From JBGSIZ01 sp041742255 (GTDB lineage Bacteria; Pseudomonadota; Alphaproteobacteria; Rhodobacterales; Rhodobacteraceae): a DNA stretch of 8,616 nucleotides. The stretch lies in assembly GCA_041742255.1 (NCBI GenBank), contig JBGSIZ010000308.1, positions 1 to 8,616 on the forward strand, given 5' to 3'. The translations under genes were made by a program, and so were the position numbers. The notes under the pieces are model-generated. The model was not told the DNA's origin, did no database searches, and saw nothing but the letters and a program-made list of their open reading frames with translations. Shown here piece after piece: positions 1 to 6,982 of the stretch; position 1 is the first letter of the stretch; every line of letters begins with the position of its first letter.

Positions 1-299
1 GCCCGCGCCTGTCGGTGCGCCCGCCAGATGCTGCCCCGTCCGTTCCAGCCCCATCCGATCGCCAGCCCCGCATCCCCCGAAAGCCAAAGCTTGCGCGGCC
101 ACGACACGGCCTTCCAACAGGCGCGGTCGGGCGTCAGAGACAGGATGTGGGTGTGCGGGTTGTGGTCCGCGTGGTGCGGGTCAAACCGGTAGCCGTGGAT
201 CAGGATCACAATCGGCCCTGTCGGGCAGGTCTGGTCCAGCGCACGGCGCAGCGCCTGTGCAGAGGGGATATCACTGTCGTTGATCGACAGAAGTGCCAT
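1..299 (-). CDS. Partial alpha/beta-hydrolase-like protein (N-terminal 99 residues)
   Basis: The minus strand is open from an ATG at 297-299 to the left edge, giving 99 residues that start MALLSINDSDIPSA; the C-terminal part lies outside the window. The segment IVILIHGYRF at about residues 30-39 resembles the beta-strand plus His-Gly oxyanion region that opens many alpha/beta-hydrolase folds. It is followed by His-rich and Trp-rich stretches (HTHILSL, CWKAVSWPRK, GWGWNGRGS). I recall similar hydrolase-like proteins encoded divergently from metZ in roseobacters. The nucleophile elbow (GxSxG) is not in the visible part, so catalytic competence cannot be judged. A GAGG ribosome binding site (plus-strand positions 305-308) sits 5 nt from the start codon. 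The gene diverges from the metZ leader, about 130 bp away. The substrate is unknown. Confidence 0.7.
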   Translation of the reverse strand, partial: MALLSINDSDIPSAQALRRALDQTCPTGPIVILIHGYRFDPHHADHNPHTHILSLTPDRACWKAVSWPRKLWLSGDAGLAIGWGWNGRGSIWRAHRQAR

Positions 300-398
300 G
301 CCAGCCTCGGTTTTGTTGGTTGAAAAATATCAATCCGCTGAAACAGGCCCGTGACGGTTCGATGATGTCTGTGTGACGTCCAACTGCGCCCGGGCGTC

Positions 399-427
399 TT
401 GACGCCGCAGGGCAGGGGAGGTAGCCA
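399..427 (+). promoter_or_regulatory. Possible promoter of the metZ leader
   Basis: A TTGACG hexamer at 399-404 (5 of 6 match to the -35 consensus) is followed after 17 bp by TAGCCA at 422-427, a poor -10 match. The position fits, because transcription would begin at about 430-434, right at the start of the SAM-II aptamer. The -10 is weak and the start site could trim the first bases of stem P1, so this is tentative. Confidence 0.27.
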
Positions 428-431
428 ATTG

Positions 432-485
432 CCGTGGCGATTTGTTCCGGATTGCGGGCCACGGTAAATATACCGCTAAAGAGGG
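432..485 (+). promoter_or_regulatory. SAM-II (SAM-alpha) riboswitch aptamer
   Basis: This leader matches the SAM-II class, an S-adenosylmethionine-binding pseudoknot found mainly in alphaproteobacteria upstream of methionine and SAM genes. Stem P1 is a perfect 7 bp: CCGTGGC (432-438) with GCCACGG (458-464). Its loop carries the class signature GATTT..CCGGATTGC. The 3' tail has TAAAT, then GCTAAA (475-480), then GGG (483-485). Pseudoknot pairings consistent with the class are GCGG (454-457) with CCGC (473-476) and CC (447-448) with GG in 483-485. The aptamer lies about 20 nt before an intrinsic terminator and about 70 nt before metZ, so SAM binding most likely represses metZ. The aptamer call comes from direct sequence comparison with the known consensus; no covariance model was run. 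Confidence 0.92.
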
Positions 486-503
486 TAAGACGGGCCGCAC
501 ATG

Positions 504-535
504 CCCCGATGCCTTTTCCGGTATCGGGGTTTTTT
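504..535 (+). terminator. Intrinsic terminator of the SAM-II expression platform
   Basis: CCCCGAT plus GCC (504-513) pairs with GGT plus ATCGGGG (520-529) through a 6-nt TTTTCC loop, giving a 10-bp stem with one G-U wobble. Six T residues (530-535) follow directly. This is a textbook rho-independent terminator. Lying between the aptamer and metZ, it implies control by premature transcription termination rather than only by blocking the ribosome binding site. The metZ Shine-Dalgarno (AAGGGG, 543-548) lies outside the stem. Confidence 0.93.
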
Positions 536-557
536 ATTGCCCAAGGGGATACAGACG

Positions 558-1730
558 ATGGACGACTGGACGACACGCACCAAGGCCATTCACACCGGCA
601 CCCGCCGCAGCCAATATGGCGAGGTGAGCGAGGCGATTTTCCTGACTCAAGGGTTTGTCTATGACACCGCCGAGGCCGCCGAGGCCCGGTTTGTCAAGGC
701 GGGCGACGACGAGTTCATCTATGCCCGCTATGGCAACCCGACCGTGCGCATGTTCGAGGACAGGCTGGCCGCCCTTTTGGGATACGAGGATTGTTTTGCC
801 TGCACATCGGGCATGGCCGCTGTCACCGGCGCCCTGACTGCCTTGCTCAAGGCAGGCGACCATGTGGTGTCGTCCCGCGCCCTGTTCGGGTCGTGTTTGT
901 ATGTGTTGCAGGATGTGCTGGGCCGGTTTGGCGTGGAAATTACGCTGGTCGATGGCACCGACAATGCCGCGTGGGATGCCGCGATCCGGCCCGACACCCG
1001 GCTGGTGTTTTTCGAGAGCATTTCGAACCCCACCTTGGAAGTCGTCGATATGCGCCATGTCGTGCAGGCCGCCCACAAGGTTGGAGCGCTGGTGCTGGCC
1101 GATGATGCGATGGCGACCCCGGTGTTTTCTTATGCACAGGCTTGTGGCGCCGATATCGCCATTTTGTCCACCACCAAGCATGTGGATGGTCAAGGCCGGA
1201 TGTTGGGTGGCGCGATTTGTGGCCCCCGCGATCTGATCCGGGGCCCGATTGAAACCTACATGAAACACACGGGCGGCGCGATGAACCCGTTTACCGCGTG
1301 GACCCATCTGAAGGCGCTGGAAACCATTGATCTGCGGGTGCGCGCGCAGGCGGCCTCGGCTGTTCGGATTGCCGACGCGCTGTCCGGGCATCCTCGCGTT
1401 GCGTCGTTGCGGTATCCGACCCATGCCGCCCATCCCCAACAGGCGTTGGCCCGCGCCCAAGCCGAAAGCGGCGGCACCGTCATCGCGTTCGAGATCACGG
1501 GCGGGCGCGAGGCCTGTTTCGCCGTTTTGAACAAACTGCGGTTGTTCACCATTTCCAACAATTTTGCCGATGCGAAATCCATCGTGACCCATCCCGCCAC
1601 GACCACCCACCAGCGGTTGCCGCAGGCGCAAAAGGACATGCTGGGCATTTCAATGGGGTTGGTCCGGTTGTCGGTCGGGTTGGAAGACCCCGATGATCTG
1701 ATTGCCGATCTGATGGCCGCGCTGGCCTGA
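558..1730 (+). CDS. metZ: O-succinylhomoserine sulfhydrylase (MetZ)
   Basis: This 390-residue PLP enzyme of the Cys/Met-metabolism family (fold type I) condenses an activated homoserine, usually O-succinylhomoserine, with sulfide to give homocysteine for cytoplasmic methionine synthesis. Visible motifs are YARYGNPT (55-62), SGMAA (84-88), ADDAMATP (181-188, with Asp182 expected to contact the PLP ring nitrogen), STTKHVDGQGR (204-214, with Lys207 the Schiff-base lysine) and LVRLSVGLED (368-377, substrate-carboxylate Arg370). The TKHVDGQGR sequence is typical of MetZ rather than of cystathionine gamma-synthase or beta-lyase. I chose the ATG at 558 because AAGGGG (543-548) lies 9 nt upstream and the protein begins like family members (MDDWTTRTKAIHTGTRRSQYG). 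An earlier in-frame ATG at 501 lies at the terminator hairpin and would add 19 unrelated residues. Regulation is by the upstream SAM-II riboswitch. Whether it uses acetyl- or succinyl-homoserine cannot be read from the sequence. Confidence 0.95.
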   Translation: MDDWTTRTKAIHTGTRRSQYGEVSEAIFLTQGFVYDTAEAAEARFVKAGDDEFIYARYGNPTVRMFEDRLAALLGYEDCFACTSGMAAVTGALTALLKAGDHVVSSRALFGSCLYVLQDVLGRFGVEITLVDGTDNAAWDAAIRPDTRLVFFESISNPTLEVVDMRHVVQAAHKVGALVLADDAMATPVFSYAQACGADIAILSTTKHVDGQGRMLGGAICGPRDLIRGPIETYMKHTGGAMNPFTAWTHLKALETIDLRVRAQAASAVRIADALSGHPRVASLRYPTHAAHPQQALARAQAESGGTVIAFEITGGREACFAVLNKLRLFTISNNFADAKSIVTHPATTTHQRLPQAQKDMLGISMGLVRLSVGLEDPDDLIADLMAALA

Positions 1731-1781
1731 CGACCGCCCGAGGATATACTTGCCCGCGATTGATCCGGCGCGCATCCTACC

Positions 1782-1796
1782 GCGTAAAGGTTACGC
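1782..1796 (+). promoter_or_regulatory. Perfect inverted repeat upstream of folE2, possible operator
   Basis: GCGTAA (1782-1787) and TTACGC (1791-1796) form an exact 6-bp inverted repeat around AGG. It sits just upstream of the candidate folE2 -35 element (1802), a location suited to an activator or other dimeric regulator. It does not resemble the AT-rich Zur box I would expect for zinc control of folE2. The cognate regulator is unknown, and chance occurrence remains possible. Confidence 0.4.
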
Positions 1797-1801
1797 TTTG
1801 A

Positions 1802-1830
1802 TTGGTAAAAGCTGGACCGGGCCCTATATG
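1802..1830 (+). promoter_or_regulatory. Candidate sigma-70 promoter for folE2
   Basis: TTGGTA (1802-1807) and TATATG (1825-1830) are separated by 17 bp, each matching 4 of 6 consensus positions. Transcription would start near 1837, leaving a leader of about 29 nt that contains the folE2 Shine-Dalgarno AAGGGG (1852-1857). A nearby alternative -10, TATGCT (1827-1832), is also possible. Confidence 0.4.
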
Positions 1831-1865
1831 CTAGGCTCTGCCGCGTGGAAAAAGGGGTTTCTGAC

Positions 1866-2969
<1,104 letters not shown>

Positions 2970-2977
2970 TCCCGGCC

Positions 2978-3007
2978 CCCGCCTTGCACCGGATGCAAGG
3001 CGGGTTT
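2978..3007 (+). terminator. Hairpin terminator after folE2
   Basis: CCCGCCTTGCA (2978-2988) and TGCAAGGCGGG (2994-3004) form a perfect 11-bp stem with a 5-nt CCGGA loop, starting 8 nt after the folE2 stop codon. Only three T residues follow, so the U tract is short; the stem strength and location still favour a terminator. Confidence 0.75.
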
Positions 3008-3019
3008 GACGCATCGGGG

Positions 3020-3052
3020 CTAGGGTTGCGTCGTTTTGTGGCCTAGGGTGCG
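3020..3052 (+). repeat. Short direct repeat CTAGGGT(T)GCG before the DUF1127 gene
   Basis: CTAGGGTTGCG (3020-3030) recurs as CTAGGGTGCG (3043-3052) with starts 23 bp apart, roughly two helical turns. The pair fills most of the gap between the folE2 terminator and the DUF1127 gene. It could be a tandem protein-binding site, or one copy may be a -10-like element, but neither has a good -35 partner at normal spacing. Confidence 0.4.
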
Positions 3053-3060
3053 GATAGGGA

Positions 3061-3085
3061 GGAAACCTGAAAAACAAAGGTTTCC
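3061..3085 (+). promoter_or_regulatory. Hairpin covering the ribosome binding site of the DUF1127 gene
   Basis: GGAAACCT (3061-3068) and AGGTTTCC (3078-3085) are exact reverse complements with a 9-nt A-rich loop (3069-3077). The stem includes the AGG of the likely Shine-Dalgarno (AAAGG, 3076-3080) and ends two bases before the ATG at 3088. The 5' arm begins inside a second, stronger Shine-Dalgarno-like run, GGGAGG (3057-3062). The geometry suggests translational control, for example by temperature, an RNA-binding protein or a small RNA. The function is inferred; the stem itself is plain in the sequence. Confidence 0.6.
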
Positions 3086-3087
3086 AA

Positions 3088-3315
3088 ATGGCTTATCTGA
3101 CGACTGATACCACCGTTTCTGCGCCCTCCGTGGCCCCGCGTTTGCGCGCGTGGCGCGACCGGGTGGCCCGCGCATTTGACGCCTATTGTGATGTCCGGTC
3201 CCGTCGGGGACAGATTGAGGCGTTGCAGGCCCTGTCTGATCCCGAATTGGCGGCGCTGGGTATGAAGCGTGACGACATTCTGGCCCATGTATTCCGCGAT
3301 AAATATTTCGTCTAA
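3088..3315 (+). CDS. Small DUF1127 domain protein
   Basis: This is a 75-residue protein with the DUF1127 pattern: an Arg-rich amphipathic N-terminal helix (RLRAWRDRVARAF, 18-30), then IEALQALSDPELAALGMKRDDI (43-64) and the closing HVFRDKYF (67-74). Small proteins with this domain are abundant in alphaproteobacteria. Some Arg-rich members have been linked to phosphate or carbon regulation and RNA turnover in Agrobacterium and Rhodobacter, but no function can be assigned to this copy. The ATG at 3088 has AAAGG (3076-3080) 7 nt upstream, buried in a hairpin. A CTG at 3067 is in frame seven codons upstream, close behind GGGAGG, and is a less likely alternative start. No convincing promoter was found between the folE2 terminator and this gene. 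Confidence 0.88.
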   Translation: MAYLTTDTTVSAPSVAPRLRAWRDRVARAFDAYCDVRSRRGQIEALQALSDPELAALGMKRDDILAHVFRDKYFV

Positions 3316-3335
3316 GCCGTGACGTAGATGCCGGA

Positions 3336-3359
3336 GCGGGCGGTTTTCGTGCCGCCCGC
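3336..3359 (+). terminator. GC-rich hairpin between the DUF1127 gene and trkH; terminator uncertain
   Basis: GCGGGCGG (3336-3343) and CCGCCCGC (3352-3359) form a perfect 8-bp stem with an 8-nt loop, 20 nt past the DUF1127 stop codon. No T tract follows, so efficient intrinsic termination is doubtful. It may act as a partial terminator or an mRNA 3'-end stabiliser. It sits between the two genes only if trkH starts at 3397 rather than at the upstream in-frame ATG 3328. Confidence 0.35.
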
Positions 3360-3396
3360 CTTGACAGCGCAGGACAGAGCCGCCAACGGTTTGCCC

Positions 3397-4845
3397 ATGC
3401 CTGATTTTCGCCCTGTCGGATATGTTATTGGCCTTTTGGTTGCGGTGTTGGGCGTCACGATGCTCGCCCCGTTGCTGTTTGATGTGTATACGGGCGACCC
3501 CGAATGGCAGACGTTTTTGCAAAGTGCCGTCATCACCATTCTGGCCGGGGGCACCCTCGCGCTGGCCTGTGCCAATGGGTTGTCAGCCGGGATTGATATC
3601 CGGTCAGCGTTTTTGCTGACGACGGGGGTGTGGATTGCCATGCCGGCGTTCGGCGCGATCCCGTTTATCCTTGGGGAAACCCAATTGTCAGTGGTGGACG
3701 CGATGTTCGAGGCCGTGTCCGGCATGACCACAACCGGGGCGACCGCCATCACAGGGTTGGAGCATCATTCCTATGGCATTCTGCTCTGGCGTGGCATCCT
3801 GCAATGGCTGGGCGGGTTGGGGATTGTCATTGTCGCCATGATCTTCTTGCCCGTCATGAAGGTCGGGGGGATGCAGTTTTTCCAGTCCGAGGGGTTTGAC
3901 ACCCTTGGCAAGGCGATGCCCCGCGCGTTGGACATCGCGCGGGCGTTGTTGTGGGTTTATGTCGCCATTACTGTGATGTCGGCCATCGCGTTTTTCGCGT
4001 CTGGCATGAATGCGCAAGATGCCATTGTTCATGCCTTTACCACCATCGCCACGGGCGGGTTTTCAACGTCGGACGCATCGTTTTCCGCGTTTTCGGCGGC
4101 GTCCCAATATGTGTGTGTGGTGTTCATGATTGCGGCGAGCATCCCCTATATCCGGGTCTGGCAAATGTTCCGCGGAGAGCCTGCGCCGTTGTTCAAGGAT
4201 GCGCAGGTCCGCGCCTATATCGTGTGGACGTTCTATGCTGTGATGCTGGTTGCCGTCTACCGGATGAGCGCCAATGGCGAGGTGTCCGAAGCCGTGTTCC
4301 GGTCCAGCCTGTTCAATGTCGTGTCGATCTTTTCGGGGACCGGATTTGGCGAGGGCGACGTTTTGGCATGGGGGCCGTTCCCGTTTGCCATTCTGTTTTG
4401 TGTGGGCGCCATTGGCGGCTGTTCCGGGTCAACGGGTTGTTCGATAAAGATATTCCGCTACCAGATATTGTTGCGCGCTATCGCCGCCCAAATCCGCCGG
4501 ATGTATAGCCCGAACCGCATTGTGCTGGTCAAATATCAGCGCCGGACGGTGGAGCCAGAGGTTCTGGATTCCATCATCCTGTTGTTTACATGCTATATTC
4601 TGTCGTTTGGCGTGTTGATTGTTTTGCTGGCCATCACCGGCCTCAGCTTTATGGCGTCGGTCACGGGGGCGTGGACCGCCATTTTCAACGTGGGCCCGGC
4701 GTTTGGCCCGGAGGTGGGGTCGTCGGGTGCTATCACAGCGTTTCCCGATGCCGCGAAATGGTTCATGATCGTGGGTATGTTGCTGGGCCGGTTGGAGGTT
4801 GTGTCGGTTCTGGTTCTGGTTCTGCCCCGGTTCTGGCGGGCGTGA
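3397..4845 (+). CDS. trkH: TrkH-family potassium uptake membrane protein
   Basis: This 482-residue inner-membrane protein is the ion-conducting subunit of a Trk/Ktr-type K+ uptake system. The four pore-loop signatures of the family appear in order: TTTGAT (111-116), ATGGFST (218-224), SGTGFGEG (313-320) and NVGPAFGPEVG (431-441). Many hydrophobic helices surround them, for example 9-28, 41-60, 73-93, 136-153, 185-202, 236-252, 272-288, 393-413 and 456-477. The protein ends GRLEVVSVLVLVLPRFW, a usual TrkH C-terminus. I chose ATG 3397 because MPDFRPVGYVIGLL matches the common start; an in-frame ATG at 3328 adds 23 residues that cross a GC-rich hairpin. Neither start has a good Shine-Dalgarno. 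A perfect TTGACA (3361-3366) without a clear -10 lies upstream of 3397. No trkA gene (the regulatory NAD-binding subunit) lies nearby, so the partner must be encoded elsewhere. Confidence 0.93.
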   Translation: MPDFRPVGYVIGLLVAVLGVTMLAPLLFDVYTGDPEWQTFLQSAVITILAGGTLALACANGLSAGIDIRSAFLLTTGVWIAMPAFGAIPFILGETQLSVVDAMFEAVSGMTTTGATAITGLEHHSYGILLWRGILQWLGGLGIVIVAMIFLPVMKVGGMQFFQSEGFDTLGKAMPRALDIARALLWVYVAITVMSAIAFFASGMNAQDAIVHAFTTIATGGFSTSDASFSAFSAASQYVCVVFMIAASIPYIRVWQMFRGEPAPLFKDAQVRAYIVWTFYAVMLVAVYRMSANGEVSEAVFRSSLFNVVSIFSGTGFGEGDVLAWGPFPFAILFCVGAIGGCSGSTGCSIKIFRYQILLRAIAAQIRRMYSPNRIVLVKYQRRTVEPEVLDSIILLFTCYILSFGVLIVLLAITGLSFMASVTGAWTAIFNVGPAFGPEVGSSGAITAFPDAAKWFMIVGMLLGRLEVVSVLVLVLPRFWRA

Positions 4846-4932
4846 CGGCACACTGACGGTGCCGCGCCACGGCCAGAAACCGAGGGTTCATTTCGCGTCT
4901 GTTTTGCGTCGGTATCCCGTCGGTGTCGTTTT

Positions 4933-6744
4933 TTACCAGCAACTGACCAGAACGGTCATGTCGGCGGCCAGCAGCGTCATGGTTTCGGGTGGCATGTAGG
5001 CCTGTGTCGTGGTGGTTTGCACCGCCACCCCAGCCCCGGTCAGGGATTGCACGATGGCGTCGGCATCCACCGAAAAGCTCACTTCGGGCGGGAGGACCTG
5101 ACCGTTGGTTGCCACCTTGGGCAGGAGCATCCCAAGAACCGCCCCGCCGTTGTCGAACACCGGGCCGCCTGCGTCGCCCGGTTGCGCCACGAGCGACAGC
5201 CGTTTTACCGCGTCTTCGCCGTTCAGCCCCCGGATGTCCGCCAGCCGCCCGAAGGTGAGCGATGGCATGGTCAGAACCCCACCATAGGGAAAGCCGCCCA
5301 CCGCCACCTCGGACTGGAGCCGGGGCACCCCGGTCTGGAACGCCGCCACCCCGATGGGCGCCAGCGTATCCGACGGCGTCAGCACTGCGATCCCAAGGGC
5401 CGCATCCGTGAATGTCACCGTCGCCGGGTGGCTGTTGTCGAGCGTGATGTAGTCACAGGACGCCACGGCCTCGGACGTGGTCAGAACCCGGCCTGTGGTG
5501 TCGATGTAGAACCCCGACCGCGACAGGGTTGGTTTGCGCACCGAGAGGCCCGAGACAAGATCAATCGCCTGACCCTCGCCGGGGGTTGCGATGCCGGGGT
5601 CGAGGATGCCGGGCACAGAGGCAAAGCTGGCCCGCATTTCCCCCAAGAGCCGGGTCCGCCGCGCGTCGTCGCCTGCGGGCCAGACGAGCGTGAACCCCTT
5701 GATCTGGCCGTCCTGCAATTCCGCGTAGGTGTAGGAATGGATCGTCCCATTCACCCCTTCGAGTTCAAAGCTGGTGTCTTCCCGCGTGCGCGGCCCGTCC
5801 GGCGGCACGATTTCCAGCGTTTGCAGGATTTCATACAGCCCAAAGAGCCGGTTTTGATCCCCCGCCTGACTGATCAGCAGAACCTGTGCCACGCTGCCGT
5901 CTGTCGCGTCGTAGCGCGCGAACGGCGGGTCATAGGCCGCAAAGGCCACGATGCCCGTGGGAATGGCCAGTTCGATCCCCGCCGCGTCGTCCCGCACGAT
6001 TTGCAGGTCAAGCCCGTTGAGGATGGCGTTATAGGCCCCGATGAGTTCCGCCCGCTGTGCCGTGGTCAGAACCCCGGTGGGTTCGTGATTGTTTGCCGTT
6101 TGCCATGCCGCCATGGACGCCCGCGTTCCCCGCCCGAAAAGCCCGTCAATCGCCCCGTCATAAACCCCCGCCCATTCCAGCGCCGTTTGCAGCCGTTGCT
6201 TGTCCGTGCGCGACAGCGCGTCCTCGGTCTCGCGGGCCTGTGCAACGGTTTCGTCGGGCGTTGGCGGCGTGATTGCGGGGACTGGTTCGGGTGTCACTTC
6301 GGGCGGAACGATGGTTTCCGCGATTTCGGGTGCGGTTTCAGGTGCCGTTTCCGCGTCTGGGGCCGGTGGTGGGGCCAACGGTGCGATACCTTGGGGCAGG
6401 GGTTGCGCCGTGACGTTTGCCCCGACCCCGATAGGCCAGAATTGCTGTCGAAAATCGCTGCCGTCCGCGATGAAGCTGTCGCCGGGGATCAGCCCTTGCC
6501 GTTTGAGCGTGACCATGAGCGTTTCCGCGTCCGTTTTGCCATAGGGCCCCAGCACGATCGCATACCACCGCGATCCCAGCGAATAGCCGTTCACGTTGTC
6601 GAAGAGCGTTGCATAGGCCCGCACCCGGTCTTGGGCCTGTGACAGGCTTGGCTGGGCCTCGACCTGCACCCACGCAACCTCTTGTGCGCCGAGCCGCAGC
6701 GTGACCATCAAAAAGAAGAAAACTGCAACCAACCCGTTTTTCAT
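4933..6744 (-). CDS. Exported SPOR / peptidoglycan-binding / trypsin-fold protein, probable pseudoprotease
   Basis: This 603-residue protein has a signal peptide (MKNGLVAVFF through LGA, about 1-20, cleavage before QE). A SPOR-like region follows (about 23-105; WVQVEA, RWYAIVLGPYG, DSFIADG, RQQFWP). Next is a Pro/Glu/Ala-rich linker (about 115-170) and a PG_binding_1-type repeat (about 181-240; LQTALEWAGVYDGAIDGLFG). A middle region of unknown type (about 245-385) precedes a trypsin-like domain (about 395-570). The layout suggests a periplasmic protein attached to peptidoglycan. In the trypsin-like domain the usual LTNAHVV is LTTSEAV (421-427, Glu425 for His), the DLALL-type Asp position is GIAVL (Gly451), and GNSGGP is GDAGGP (522-528 region, Ala525 for Ser). 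All three catalytic residues therefore appear missing. The start at 6744 is supported by the signal peptide, although the ribosome binding site (CAGG, close to the ATG) is weak. The gene converges on trkH and diverges from glyQ. Architecture is recognised by motif reading only; the domain limits are approximate. Confidence 0.88.
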   Translation of the reverse strand: MKNGLVAVFFFLMVTLRLGAQEVAWVQVEAQPSLSQAQDRVRAYATLFDNVNGYSLGSRWYAIVLGPYGKTDAETLMVTLKRQGLIPGDSFIADGSDFRQQFWPIGVGANVTAQPLPQGIAPLAPPPAPDAETAPETAPEIAETIVPPEVTPEPVPAITPPTPDETVAQARETEDALSRTDKQRLQTALEWAGVYDGAIDGLFGRGTRASMAAWQTANNHEPTGVLTTAQRAELIGAYNAILNGLDLQIVRDDAAGIELAIPTGIVAFAAYDPPFARYDATDGSVAQVLLISQAGDQNRLFGLYEILQTLEIVPPDGPRTREDTSFELEGVNGTIHSYTYAELQDGQIKGFTLVWPAGDDARRTRLLGEMRASFASVPGILDPGIATPGEGQAIDLVSGLSVRKPTLSRSGFYIDTTGRVLTTSEAVASCDYITLDNSHPATVTFTDAALGIAVLTPSDTLAPIGVAAFQTGVPRLQSEVAVGGFPYGGVLTMPSLTFGRLADIRGLNGEDAVKRLSLVAQPGDAGGPVFDNGGAVLGMLLPKVATNGQVLPPEVSFSVDADAIVQSLTGAGVAVQTTTTQAYMPPETMTLLAADMTVLVSCW

Positions 6745-6925
6745 GCCTGTCCCGACCGTTATGCCGTGATGCCCCGTCAGGGCCCCACCTTGTCCGGCGC
6801 AGACCCTAGCAGACCTGTCGCCGGGTGCAGTAGAAAATTGCGTGAGGACCGCAATGGGTTGTGAATGGGGTGTGACTGTGGCCGTTGGGATGCCTGTTTG
6901 GCCGACCTGTGCCGCCTTGCCACGA

Positions 6926-6954
6926 TTGACCCTGCACCGCCCGCGCCGTATGGC
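6926..6954 (+). promoter_or_regulatory. Candidate sigma-70 promoter for the glyQ operon
   Basis: TTGACC (6926-6931, 5 of 6 match) and TATGGC (6949-6954, matching the TAT half) are spaced by exactly 17 bp. Transcription would begin near 6961, leaving about 22 nt before the glyQ ATG with the AGAGG ribosome binding site inside. On the opposite strand of the same gap, TAGGGT (complement of 6803-6808) could be a -10 for the divergent gene, but it lacks a good -35. Confidence 0.45.
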
Positions 6955-6982
6955 TGCGCCCGAGTGTTGTCAGAGGTCCGTC

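Noticed and set aside
534..1631. Long open frame on the minus strand opposite metZ (365 codons)
   Set aside because: It is antisense to a clear PLP enzyme, its protein shows no family motif, and high-GC codon use readily creates such antisense frames.
1731..1781. Search for a metZ terminator
   Set aside because: Only short complementary words (for example AGGAT with ATCCT) were found, without a T tract, so no terminator is called.
4846..4864. Possible terminator after trkH
   Set aside because: CGGCAC/GTGCCG makes only a 6-bp stem with no T tract on either strand; the T run at 4929-4934 has no hairpin before it. I see no convincing terminator between the convergent genes.
5017..6642. Plus-strand open frame of 541 codons opposite the SPOR/trypsin-fold gene
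   Set aside because: The minus-strand product has a signal peptide and recognisable domains in order; the plus-strand translation is His/Arg/Pro-rich without motifs, typical of an antisense shadow.
6842..6982. Longer glyQ starting at 6842
   Set aside because: The extra 47 residues are not part of the GlyQ family and cross the candidate promoter; the ATG at 6983 has a good ribosome binding site and the normal N-terminus.
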